Origin: Priapulus caudatus
Taxonomy: Eukaryota; Priapulida; Priapulimorpha; Priapulimorphida; Priapulidae
NCBI RefSeq assembly: GCF_000485595.1
Contig: NW_014577912.1
Location: 2,530-24,722, forward strand
Reading direction: 5' to 3'
DNA: 22,193 nt
Shown: positions 1-9,393 of the stretch, in pieces
How positions within the stretch are numbered: position 1 is the stretch's first letter
How the letters are laid out: every line of letters starts with the position of its first letter
Notes under the pieces: model-generated
The model's input: the letters and a program-made list of their open reading frames with translations, nothing else
Told to the model about the DNA's origin: nothing
Databases searched by the model: none
Translations under genes and position numbers: made by a program

Positions 1-57
<57 letters not shown>
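1..57. repeat. (AC)n microsatellite
   Basis: This is a pure AC dinucleotide run that begins at the window edge, so its full length is unknown. It decays into CA-rich sequence by about position 80. No function is implied. Confidence 0.97.
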
Positions 58-63
<6 letters not shown>

Positions 64-125
64 CGTCATTCTCACACATTACTGTTTGTCTGATAAAACT
101 GCGTGTGGCTTTTCACCACAAATAT

Positions 126-222
126 GACAGACGTACAAACGGACTCCCGGGAAGACAGCGAGACAGACGGACGGATGGACAAACAGACACAACGATAGAC
201 AGACAAACAGACAGACAGACAA
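126..222. repeat. Degenerate (ACAG)n tetranucleotide repeat
   Basis: The sequence is dominated by ACAG and ACGG steps. It is loose over 126-190 and cleaner over 194-222, where ACAG is repeated with an occasional ACAA. It is a decayed tetranucleotide microsatellite. Confidence 0.8.
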
Positions 223-251
223 TCGGGAGGAGATTGTTAGGAGTGAGAGTG

Positions 252-333
252 AGTGAGAGTTAGAGAATGGAGTGAGAGTTAGAGAATGGAGTGAGAGTTA
301 GAGAATGGAGTGAGAGTTAGAGAATGGAGTGAG
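252..333. repeat. 19-bp minisatellite, four identical copies
   Basis: The unit AGTGAGAGTTAGAGAATGG starts at 252, 271, 290 and 309, with a partial fifth copy (AGTGAG) at 328-333. The four full copies are identical, which indicates recent expansion or gene-conversion homogenisation. A shorter GAGTGAGAGT stutter lies just upstream at 241-251. Confidence 0.97.
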
Positions 334-846
334 CCGTCACTACAACTCTCGACCATGACTCAATTAGCATATCGTTAATCCTATCTCAGAAGCTGGTACA
401 TGACTTAGGAGACCACCTAACAACATTTAACCGCCTTTTGGAGCCGACCTCTTTCTCCTATACAGATACACAATTTGATTATCACTAAATTCGATCGAGT
501 AGAAGCAGTTGGGGTTTTAACCATAGATTTCAACTAACGTTCCCTGAACGATCTTTTATTGTCCAAACTTCAATGTTTTAAAGTTATTCATGGTATGATA
601 CGGAAGTAGACGTCAGTCGTTGCTACTAACTTTTCATTTGGTAATGTTTTAAAAAATGTTTCCTTATTTTTTTTTTAATTCAGCGTTCAACGGTTGTATA
701 TCGTATGATATGCGAGTGTGTAACAGTTTACGCTCCGAAATTTCCCACTTTTTAACGATTTCCAAGAATTTCCCACTATTTTCCGACGTTTAATCTTTTA
801 GGGTTATATATGCGCCGTGAATAAAATTCAGTAACTGCTAATAACT
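334..846. other. AT-rich unique spacer
   Basis: This is single-copy-looking AT-rich sequence with T and A homopolymer runs (for example near 668-680). I see no open frame of useful length, no repeat and no RNA fold I could support. It precedes the composite repeat that begins near 847. Confidence 0.6.
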
Positions 847-1210
847 GATAATGGGAGTAGGAGCGTATAGAATGTTATCGATTGCAATATACTGAACGAG
901 ATTTTGAGTAAACTTTTTTTCATTGATTAGTATATATCACATAGTGGAAAGTACGTCAACCACAATATAAACTCTCTTTCTCTCGCTTCCTCTCTCTCTC
1001 TCTCTCTGTCTGTCTCTTCTCTCTCTCTTACTACTACACACTCTCTTCTTTCTCTTCTTCTCTCTCTCTCTTCTCTCTCTCTTCTTCTCTTCTCTCTCTC
1101 TCTCTCTGCTCTCTCTTCTCTATCTTCTCTCTATTCTCTCTCTGCTCTTCTCTTTCGATTCTCTCTCCTCTCTATCTCGCTCTTTAGCTGCTCTTAGCTC
1201 TCTAGTCTAT
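847..1210 (+). repeat. Composite repeat copy 1: unique head plus CT tract
   Basis: The head (847-972) contains GGGAGTAGGAGCGTATAGAA near 849 and TATATATCACATAGTGG near 931, followed by an ACGTCAAC motif. It runs directly into an imperfect CT tract at about 973-1207. The same head motifs recur in the same order at 1215-1345, again followed by CT. The two copies are offset by about 368 bp, so this is a two-copy tandem duplication of a larger composite unit. Confidence 0.75.
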
Positions 1211-1214
1211 CTGT

Positions 1215-1640
1215 ATGTTGGGAGTAAGCGGAGTAGAAATGTTTCCGAGTACGATATAACTGCCAACTTACAATATCACGCTGGGGTCTTATTTATTCAG
1301 TATATATCGCATAGTGGCAAAATACGTCAAAGCAAAATAGAAACCTCCTAATTCTCATTTTTCTCTTCTGCTCTCTTTCTCTCTCTGCATTTTCTCTCTC
1401 TCTCTCTCTCCATCCTCAGCCTTCTCTTCTCTCTCTCTCTTACTTTCTCTCTCTTTCTCTCTTCTCTCTCTCTACATCTCTCTCTCTCTCTCTCTCTCGT
1501 GTCTTTCTCTCCTCTACTCTCTGCTCTCTCTCTCTCTCTTTTCTCTCTCTCTCTGCTCAAATCTGCTCTCTCTGCTTCTCCTCTGTCTCTCTCTCCCTCT
1601 CTCTCTGCTCTCTCCTCTCCCTCCTCTCTACTCTTCTGAG
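1215..1640 (+). repeat. Composite repeat copy 2: unique head plus CT tract
   Basis: The head contains GGGAGTAAGCGGAGTAGAAA near 1219 and TATATATCGCATAGTGG near 1299, then a near-match to the ACGTCAA motif. A CT tract follows over about 1360-1640. Similarity to copy 1 is clear but diverged and includes small indels, so the duplication is not recent. The purine frame at 1348-1560 on the minus strand (Arg/Glu repeats) is a product of the CT tract and not a gene. Confidence 0.72.
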
Positions 1641-2384
1641 AACTCCCCTCCCTGCTTTATATGACCTGCCGAGTCTTTTCTTTGCTGCTTGAGCCGTGAT
1701 CAATTATCTCTACAGTAAAATTACAGCACGCCGGCAGAAGCCCATTGAGGCGTTATTCTCGATATAGCCGTGTTGCTTAACAAGCCTAGCCCTTGACTCT
1801 AAATCGACGACGCGAGCCATCTAAGCTTGAAAACGCTTGCATTTTTTTATTTTTGACGCACCGATATATAAATATATATATATTAAATGCGGTGAGTCGG
1901 CCATTTTTTTTAAAATCAAAAATAGTAAGAACAGCTTATCTTATAGTTCGCCCGCCTAGTTCGCTTCGCTCTTTTTTTTCGCCCGGCTTTATTTTCGGCA
2001 CGTTTGTTGTTCCATGACGTGGCCGATTGCTACGAAAGACGAAAATTAATTTAACTAAGTTATCTGCTTTAATTTAAGCGACTCCGACATTAATATTAAT
2101 TGGCCTATTGAAGAGCTGAAATATGACCGTAAAAGTGACTTTAATTGGCCGATTAAAAGATTTAACATGCGACGTTTTTAACTGTGAAAGGAATTAAGAC
2201 ATGAATTGCGATGTTTGTCCTATCTGCCAGATGTACTCACCGACTCGTCTTGCTATACTGTAGTGTAAAGACTGTTACTTGAGATATCATAGGTACACTA
2301 TAGGTTTCACTGCGGCTTCCTCTAAATCTCTCTTAAAGTCCATCTAGTAGTCTTTTAGTGTTTTTCTCCTCCAAGACCTCTAGG
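1641..2384. other. AT-rich unique region with a small degenerate duplication
   Basis: This stretch contains a TA-rich run at 1862-1884 and two copies of TAATTGGCC(T/G)ATT(G/A)AA, starting at 2097 and 2142, about 45 bp apart. The open frame at 1793-2017 has no supporting feature: it lacks an ATG start and is AT-driven. I see no gene here. Confidence 0.55.
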
Positions 2385-2900
2385 CTCCTCGCTCTCTCTT
2401 TCTCAGCTTCTCTTGCTCTTTTCTCTCTCCATCGTCTCTCTCTGCTTCTCTCTCTCTCTCTCGTCTCTCTACTAGTCTATCTACTCTCTTTACTTTTCCG
2501 CCCCTCTCTCGCTATCTATTCTTTCTCTTCTCTGTTGTACTATATATAATATATATATATATATATATATTATATATAATATACTATTAATATATATATA
2601 TTACATATACATATAATATATATATATATATGTGCGTGCGGTGCGTGCGTGCGTGGCGTGCGTTTGCGCGTGGCGTACTGCCTGCGCTGCGTGCGTTGGC
2701 TGTGGTGTGGCACACGCGTGTGTTCGTGCGTGCGTGCGTCAACGCGCGACGCAGCGCCGCGCGCTGCGCGCTGCGCGCGTGTGTTGTGTGTGTGTGTGTG
2801 TGTACGTGTGTGTGGGTGCTGCTGCTGTGTGTGCGTGCGTGCGTGTGTGTGTGTGCGCGCGCGTGTGTGCGTGCGTGCGTGTGTGTGTGTGTTTGTGTAG
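2385..2900 (+). repeat. Composite microsatellite CT then TA then GT
   Basis: Read on the plus strand, a CT tract (about 2385-2535) is followed by TA-rich alternating sequence (about 2538-2632) and then GT/GCGT sequence (about 2632-2900) with several CGCGC interruptions. The same order occurs at 6027-7295 and 19744-20290. Long alternating purine-pyrimidine DNA of this kind is known to adopt Z-DNA or cruciform forms. No protein is implied by the Cys/Val frames here. Confidence 0.93.
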
Positions 2901-3603
2901 GTCTCCTTAGATCTCACAAAGTCCGTCCAAATCCATCTATATCCCCAGTGACTCTTTGGTGTTAGCATCGACTTCTCTGTAAGTGGCGCGCGGGGGATGG
3001 GAGAGATAGACGGGCGATCCCCAGGTAACACGTGCCTTCATAGCAGTAGAATGTATTACTATAATAAAGCATTAGGCAGAACCCCAAGGCAAGGTAGCTG
3101 CCACGTGTATAACTGCCCTGAGATAGAAACCGATTGGTGTTATATGTATATATCTATATGGGTATTAGTTATTAGTTATTAATTATAAATATAGTTATTA
3201 GTATATACTTAAATTCATAGTATAGTAAGTACTCATATGTCAAATGTTTTTTTTATGGTTTTATATATTATTATATATTACAATTAGGATCAATAAGAAC
3301 ACTATTTATTTACCCGGACCGCCCGACCGACCGAAGACCGATCCACTTGGTAATGCTGTCACTGCATGTCGACGTTAATGTTGTTTCATTAACGTACCGC
3401 CTGAGGGCGCTGATTCCGCGTGTCACGGATGGATTCACGCAGCGAAAATCACGCCAGCTTCAATTAGACGACAGCGAGTGCTGTAGCAGCAGTAACAGAA
3501 GTAACTGTAGAACTAGGAGAGATGGCTGGGGTTTATTCTGGGGATATACAGGCGGTGGTTTTTAGGTACAAACAGGCGGTCGGTCGCAGAAGGTGATGGG
3601 GGG
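2901..3603. other. Unique region, no supported gene
   Basis: This mixed-composition sequence separates the GT array from the 11-bp minisatellite. A frame at 3353-3565 (first ATG at 3353) would encode about 70 residues, but it has no recognisable domain and I do not call it. A GTTAATG...CATTAAC hairpin lies near 3373-3392. The segment 3157-3240 is rich in short ATTAGTTATT-type steps. Confidence 0.5.
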
Positions 3604-4180
3604 GTGATCAGACCGGGCGTGAATTGTAGCGTGATTGTGGCGTGATTGTAGCGTGATTGTGGCGTGATCGGGGTGTGATTGTAGCGTAATTGTGGCGTAA
3701 TCGGGGTGTGATTGTAGTGTGATCAGGGCGTGATTGTAGCGTGATTGTGGCGGGATCGGGGTGTGATTGTAGCATGACTGTAGCGTGATTGTAGCGTAAT
3801 CGAGGTGCGGTTGTAGCGTGATTGTAGCGTGATCAGGGCGTGATTGTAGCGTGATTGTAGCGTGATTGTAGCGTGATCGGGGTGTGATTGTAGCATGATT
3901 GTAGCGTGATTGTAGCATGATTGTAGCGTGATTGCGGCGTGATCGGGGCGTGATTGTAGCGTGATTGTAGCGTGATCGGGGCGTGATTGTATCGTAATTG
4001 TAGCGTGATCGGGTGTGATTGTAGCATGATTGTAGCGTGATTGTAGCGTGACATCGGGGCGTGATTGTAGCATGATTGTAGCGTGATCGGGGTGTAATTG
4101 TAGCGTGATCGGGGTGTGATCGTAGCGTGACCGGGGTGTGATTGTAGCATGATTGTAGCGTGACATCGGGGCGTGATCAT
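3604..4180 (+). repeat. 11-bp minisatellite of about 50 units with two main variants
   Basis: The array is built from 11-bp units of two classes, GATTGTAGCGT and GATCGGGGTGT (or GATCGGGGCGT), with minor forms such as GATTGTGGCGT and GATTGTAGCAT. The GGGG class recurs after every one to five units of the other class, most often after two or three. Length is very constant, with only a handful of units of 10, 12 or 13 bp. Because 11 is not a multiple of 3 and the unit lacks stops on the minus strand, all three minus frames stay open. The Asn/His/Thr-Ile repeat proteins these would encode are artefacts. Confidence 0.95.
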
Positions 4181-4183
4181 GGC

Positions 4184-4464
4184 TAAAGCGGGCAGCACAC
4201 TTCACCATTTCCGTTGCTCAAAAATGGCCAAGTGTGCGGGGGCCGGCCAATCGACCACTCACCACGGAAATTTTAGTGGTGACCACGAGTTGGCGAGAAT
4301 CAAACCGGTTTGATTTCTCACCACGAAAATTGCTCGTGGTGGCAACTTGTGGTGAAGTGCTGCTGCTGACGGCGGCAACGGCCACAAAAATTACACGGCC
4401 ACGAAAATTCGAACGAATTGCCTGTACGGCAACGAAGAATGGTGAAGTGTTGTGCTAGCCTTTA
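4184..4464. mobile_element. MITE-like non-autonomous DNA transposon
   Basis: The ends are imperfect terminal inverted repeats. The left end (4184-4217) reads TAAAG, then CACTTCACCATT, then CGTTGC. The right end (4429-4464) gives the complement of the same series. Inside are four subterminal copies of CCAC(G/A)(G/A)AAATT at 4262, 4321, 4382 and 4399, and a near-perfect 25-bp palindrome at 4295-4319 enclosed by an ACCACGAG/CTCGTGGT stem. A second partial copy of the right end lies at 4342-4365. There is no transposase, and the length of about 280 bp fits a MITE. I could not settle a target-site duplication. The left end abuts the 11-bp minisatellite. Confidence 0.7.
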
Positions 4465-4979
4465 ACTGCGCATATCTTCTGCGTCCTTTTCGCTGCCAAC
4501 CAGTTGAATTAAACACAAGGAACAATAACAAGCGCAGAGGTAATCAATATAATTTAAGTAATAATAATAATAATAATAATGATAATAAATATTTATAATT
4601 TAAGCTCGCCCGCACAAACGAGCGCTGACCGTCGCCTAAAATAGGTTTAGAACATTAGCCATCTGCCTGCCAACTGTAAATGTAACGAGCATAATATATA
4701 CACGCGTTATATCGACGAAAGATGCGGCGGCAGGGCGTATCGATCAGCTACCAATCAATATCCCTGCGGTTTAATCGCCCATCGTTTGCTGGTTTTTATG
4801 TTTTCAGAGAATGAACGTTTTTACGCTTTAGGGGAAAATGCGTGCGCGTTCGTATATTTATGTATATATATACACTATATAATATAAAATGTAATATGTA
4901 TATATATCATGTATTATTTATTTATTATTTAATGCATTGATGTGGAAAGATTGTCAACTACCTAAAGGCTCAAGCACGT
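4465..4979. other. AT-rich unique spacer with (TAA)n
   Basis: It contains a (TAA)n run at about 4557-4592 and a TA-rich stretch at about 4857-4920. GTGGAAAG at about 4941 followed by GTCAACTAC resembles the head motif that precedes the CT tracts at 941-960 and 1309-1325, and it again lies just upstream of a CT tract. I see no gene. Confidence 0.6.
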
Positions 4980-5088
4980 TTGCTCTCTCTCTCTCTCTTC
5001 TCTCTCTCTTCTCTCTCTCTCTCTCCTCTCTCTCCTTTCGCTCTCGCTCTCTCTCTCTCTCCTCTCCTCTACTCCTTTTCTCTCTCTC

Positions 5089-5121
<33 letters not shown>

Positions 5122-5285
5122 TTTTCCTCTCCTCGCTCTCTCTTTCTCTCTCTCTCTCTTTCTCTCTTTCTCTCTTCGCTCTCTCGATCTCTCGGCTCTT
5201 TCTCGCTTCTTTCTCTCATTCTCTCTCTCTCTCATCTCTTCTCTCTCTCTCCTTACTCTTCTTCGTCTATCTCTCTCTCTCTCTA

Positions 5286-5330
<45 letters not shown>

Positions 5331-5384
5331 TCTCTTTCTATCTCTCTCTCCTCTCTAATCTCTCTCTCTCTTCTTCTCTCTCTT

Positions 5385-5417
<33 letters not shown>

Positions 5418-5724
5418 GTCTCTATTCTCTCTTCTCGTTTCTCCCTCTCTCTTCTGTCTCTCTATCTCTCTTCACTCTCTCTCTCTCTGCGCGCGTTCCT
5501 CTCTCATTCTATTGTCTCTCTTTCTACTCTCTCTCTCTCTCATTCTTAATTTCTCTCCTCTCTCCTCTCTCTCTCATCTCTCTTTTCTCTGTCTCTGTCT
5601 TTTCTCTCTCTCTCTCTCTTCTCGTATGTGCGTGTGTGGTGTGTGTGTGTGCGTTGTGTGCTGTGTGTGTGTGGTGCGCTGCGCGCGCGCGCGGGTTCAC
5701 ACCCCGGTGAAACGTGTGTGTGTG
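4980..5724 (+). repeat. CT tract followed by GT/GC tract
   Basis: An imperfect CT tract of about 645 bp (4980-5625) with scattered T, G and A interruptions changes abruptly to GT-rich sequence with a CGCGCGCGCG run (about 5626-5724). All three plus frames of the tract are open for long stretches, coding only Ser-Leu repeats. The frequent CTT and CTCC phase slips fit either decay or uncorrected sequencing error. Confidence 0.95.
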
Positions 5725-6025
5725 CCTCTTTGCCCTCCTCTCTTCTTTCTCTCTACCTCTACTGCTTCCGTTCTCTTGGGAGCAGGACTCAGGCAAACAC
5801 CTTTCAAACTCCTCTAAATCTGACCCTGCTTCTATGTAGCCAAAACGGCGATTGCACCACTCCTCAAGGGAACCACCAAACACCTGCATTCAAATGCTCA
5901 TCGACTTCGAGCCACTCTTACCCAGTCCGTGATAGAAGCCCTAATAATAGATGTTGCACCTCAGGGAGTTTACTCATTTCGAGATGCTTACTCGCGCTGT
6001 GGTTAAGCAGTGCACGCGGATGCTA
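5725..6025 (+). repeat. Dispersed roughly 300-bp repeat, copy A
   Basis: This segment begins CCTCTTTGCCC and contains CTCTACCTCTACTGC, GCAAACACC, AATGCTCATCGAC and GAAGCCCTAATAATAG, then GGAGTTTACT. All of these recur in the same order and orientation at 7300-7665. Differences include many one-base indels, which argues against a conserved protein. It ends directly at a CT tract. Its nature is unknown: it could be a satellite unit, a transposon remnant or a segmental duplication. Confidence 0.85.
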
Positions 6026-6090
6026 CTCTCTCTCTTTCACTCTCTCTCCTTTCCACTCTCTCTCATCTCTCTTTCACTCTCTCTCGTCTC

Positions 6091-6121
<31 letters not shown>

Positions 6122-6254
6122 CTCTCTCTTTCTTTCTTCTCTCTCTCTATCTCTCTCTCTCTCTCTCTCTCTCGCTATCTCTCTTTCTCTTTCTCTCTCT
6201 CTCTCTCTGTTTCTCTCTTTCTCTCTCCTCTCTCTCTCTCTCTCTAATCTCTCA

Positions 6255-6291
<37 letters not shown>

Positions 6292-6327
6292 ATCTCTCTC
6301 TCTCTTTCTCTCTCTCTTCTCTCTCTC

Positions 6328-6360
<33 letters not shown>

Positions 6361-6454
6361 GGGTCTCGCTCTCTCTACTCTCTCTCTCATCTCGCTATCT
6401 CTCTCTCTCTTTCTTCTCTCTCTCTCTCTTCTCTCATCTCTCTCATTCTCTCGC

Positions 6455-6500
<46 letters not shown>

Positions 6501-6586
6501 TTCTTCTTCTTTTCGCTCTCTCTCTCTTCTGCTGCTTCTCTCTCTCTCTCTCTCTTCATCTTCTCCTCTCTTTCTCTCTCTCTCTA

Positions 6587-6627
<41 letters not shown>

Positions 6628-6684
6628 TCTCTCTCTGTGTCTGTATCTCTCTCTCGCGCGCTTCTCTCTTCATTCTATGTCACT

Positions 6685-6724
<40 letters not shown>

Positions 6725-6954
6725 CTCTCTCTCCGCTCTCTCTTCTATCTCTTTTCTCTCTCTCTCTCTCCGTGTCTCTATATCTCTCTCTCTTTCTCCC
6801 TCTCTCTTTCTGTCTCTCTATCTCTCTCTCTCTCTACTTCTCTCTTCTCTCTCTCTTCACTCTCTCTCTCTGTCTCGTCTCTCTCTCTCTCTCTCTACTT
6901 CTCTCTCTCTCTCTCTGTCTCTCATCTCTCTCTCTCTCGTCTCTCTCTCTCTCA

Positions 6955-6989
<35 letters not shown>

Positions 6990-7299
6990 TTCTCTCGCCG
7001 CGCCGCTCTCTCTCATTCTTATGGTCGTCTTCTCTCTCTCTCTTCTCTTCTCTCTCTACTCTCTCTCTCTCGTCTCTGTTTTCTCTCTGGTCTCTCTCGT
7101 TTATATATATATATTATATATATATATATGTGTATGTGTGTTGTGTGTGGTGTGTGTGTGCGTCGTGCTGTGGTGTGGTTGTGTGTTGTGTGCGTGCGTG
7201 CGTGTGTGTGTGCGTGTGCGACGTGTGGTGTGTGTATCGTGTTGTGCGCCGCGGCCGTGCTGCGTGTGTGTGATGTGTTGCGCGCGCTGTGTTGTTGTA
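6026..7299 (+). repeat. Long CT tract then TA then GT composite microsatellite
   Basis: About 1.07 kb of imperfect CT (6026-7098) is followed by TA repeats (about 7099-7129) and then GT/GCGT sequence (about 7130-7299). It sits between the two copies of the dispersed repeat, so CT-TA-GT plus the repeat forms a unit of about 1.57 kb present almost twice. The large open frames covering it, for example 5628-7397, encode Ser-Leu runs and then Cys-Val runs and are not genes. Confidence 0.95.
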
Positions 7300-7665
7300 C
7301 CTCTTCGCCCTCTCTCTATTTCTCTCTACCTCTACTGCTTTCCGTTCTCTCGGAAGCAGGACTCGGCAAACACCTTCAAACTCCTCCTAAATCTTGACCC
7401 CTGCTCTATGTATGCCAACGCGGTTGCACACACTCCTCAGGCCGAACACCACACACCGCTGCCATCAAAATGCTCATCGACCGATCCCTCCGTATAGAAG
7501 CCCTAATAATAGCTAGTGCTGGTGTCCTCTGCGGCGGAGTTTACTGATTAGAGCCTCAATGGCAGTTGGCAGTGTGCGGCGTGTATCAATACTCGGTTTT
7601 TTTTCCAAGCAGCTGTCGTAGAGATGTACTGGCGGCTGTGGGTAAGCGTGCCACGCCGGATACTG
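7300..7665 (+). repeat. Dispersed roughly 300-bp repeat, copy B
   Basis: This is a second copy of the sequence at 5725-6025, about 1,575 bp downstream in the same orientation. It is longer, mainly because of about 55 extra bases between GTTTACT (near 7540) and GTAGAGATG (near 7617), including a T run. The similarity ends around CGGATACTGA. In copy A the equivalent point is where the CT tract starts. Confidence 0.85.
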
Positions 7666-7710
7666 ATCGATGACGTCACGGCCTACATTCACCGGTGATT
7701 ACAGATATAG

Positions 7711-7904
7711 GATATTATAATTACACACGCGCGCGCACGCACGCACGACGTCGACGTCTCGGCACGCATACACACATATAACGCACAATTTACACACACA
7801 CGTCACGCACGCACGCACGCACGCCACGTACGCACGCTCGGACACACACGACAACACACACAAACACACACATACACGCGCGCCGCGCTGCACTGCGCGC
7901 ACAC

Positions 7905-7953
<49 letters not shown>

Positions 7954-7973
7954 TATATATGATATTCTAATTA
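7711..7973. repeat. AC/GCAC array bracketed by a 13-bp near-direct repeat
   Basis: The AC-rich array (about 7724-7946), with GCAC and CGCG interruptions, ends in CATATACATATATAT. It is flanked on the left by GATATTATAATTA (7711-7723) and on the right by GATATTCTAATTA (7961-7973), which match at 12 of 13 positions. On the minus strand the order is TA then GT, as in the plus-strand composites. The flanks look like a target-site duplication but could also be chance in AT-rich DNA. Confidence 0.8.
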
Positions 7974-8849
7974 ACCTTGCTGAATTTATCATATACTATT
8001 TATGCCTCCTGCTCGTTTGCGATGCTGAGACACTGATGGCATGAGCTGCCATTTAAGATGTTTGTAGCTGTCGCAGCTATATCCAAGATTCATGAGTGAG
8101 CCAAGCGTGCGAATATTTCTGTTTAACATGTGAGGAGTTTAGCGATATAGAGGGAAAGACATACAGACAGAGAGAGAGAGAGAGAGAAAGAAAAACAGAG
8201 AGAGAATGTAAAAAAAAGCCAAAGGAAGTCTAAACTAACCACAACACAGAGCTTTTCTTCACTCTTCTTCCTTCTCTTTCCGTTGTAATCTAATGGCGAA
8301 CTACAGCGCAGGCTATAGCATCGCGCCTGACATATCTATGGTTCTACCTCAATCCCATCAAATCCAATTCGCAGCCGAAAATGTTCTAACCCCCTTCTGC
8401 TGACATATGCTCGCCGATTATACTGATACTATCTGCATCGGAAATATTCAAATCTAAATCTCAAATCTGAAATTTGATAACAACGACTTGACATGCCTCG
8501 ATGAAGTGGATGACTTGATGACAGAATGACTCGAATTGACAACACGGTTTGACACACGTGGCTTGACGACACGGTGAATTTAATTGACTTTATTTGAATC
8601 GATGAGGAATTGAGTTGATTTGAATCGATGACGATAAATTGACTCGATATCTCTCGTTGCTTTCTTCGTCTGTCGTTGATGTCATCTCGGTCACTCGTTC
8701 AATTGCTTACGGCCGTATGAAGGCGTCTGAAAGTAATGTGGATTTAGCTGTTGGCACGTAACCTCCGATCCTACTTTTTGTTCAGGAAATCGCGATGAGA
8801 GAAGAGTAACGGCGTCTAGCGATCAGAGATTCCTAGTTTTAAAAAAAAT
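7974..8849. other. Unique region with a GA tract and degenerate TTGA-rich repeats
   Basis: A short GA tract lies at about 8169-8206. From about 8475 to 8655 the sequence is rich in TTGA, GATGA and GACTTGA steps. ATTTGAATCGATGA occurs at both about 8592 and 8618, which suggests an old, decayed tandem repeat. I see no credible gene in the rest. Confidence 0.55.
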
Positions 8850-9355
8850 TTACGGTTCGACGATTTTGTCTACGATGTCGTCGATTTTTTCTAAGCTTTG
8901 TTTTTTCCCGGAGTGAAGTACAGTCAGTCTCACGTACACGCACAAACGCCTAAACCTCTCTCTTTTTCTCTCTCTCTCTCTCTCTCNACCGCCGCCACTA
9001 GTAGCAGCAGCACCAGCACCACCATCACCACCACCACCACCACCGCCACCAGTAGCAGCAGCACCAGCACCACTATCACCACCACCAACTCCACCACCTT
9101 TAGGAGGAGCAGTAGCAGCAGCAGCATCCCCACCACCACCAACACCACCACCACCACCACCACTAGTAGCAGCAGCAGCAGCAGCATCACCAACAACACC
9201 AACATCACCACCACTCCCACTACGAGCAGCAGCAGCAGTAGCTGCTTCCGCCCAGGCAAGCTGCGATGGTTGCCATGTGTACACATGCCATACATGCATG
9301 TAGCTGCTGCCATTATACCGCTGCGTGCGTGACCATGGAGAAGTCCTGCTGGCTA

Positions 9356-9393
<38 letters not shown>

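Noticed and set aside
252-333. Direct repeats that might suggest a CRISPR array, also at 9561-9731
   Set aside because: The 19-bp units are contiguous with no spacers, and the setting is eukaryotic.
3347-3565. Plus-strand frame of about 70 residues
   Set aside because: No recognisable domain, and it abuts the 11-bp array. It is not distinguishable from chance.
3562-4208. Three overlapping minus-strand frames of Tyr-Asn-His-Ala-Thr-Ile repeats
   Set aside because: An 11-bp repeat without minus-strand stops stays open in all three frames, giving 11-residue protein repeats automatically.
4937-7497. Very long plus-strand frames of Ser-Leu repeats, including 589 and 495 residues
   Set aside because: They follow CT tracts, which read as Ser-Leu or Leu-Ser in all frames without stops, and then continue into GT tracts as Cys-Val. 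They cross unrelated repeats and frame-breaking indels between repeat copies, so they are not genes.
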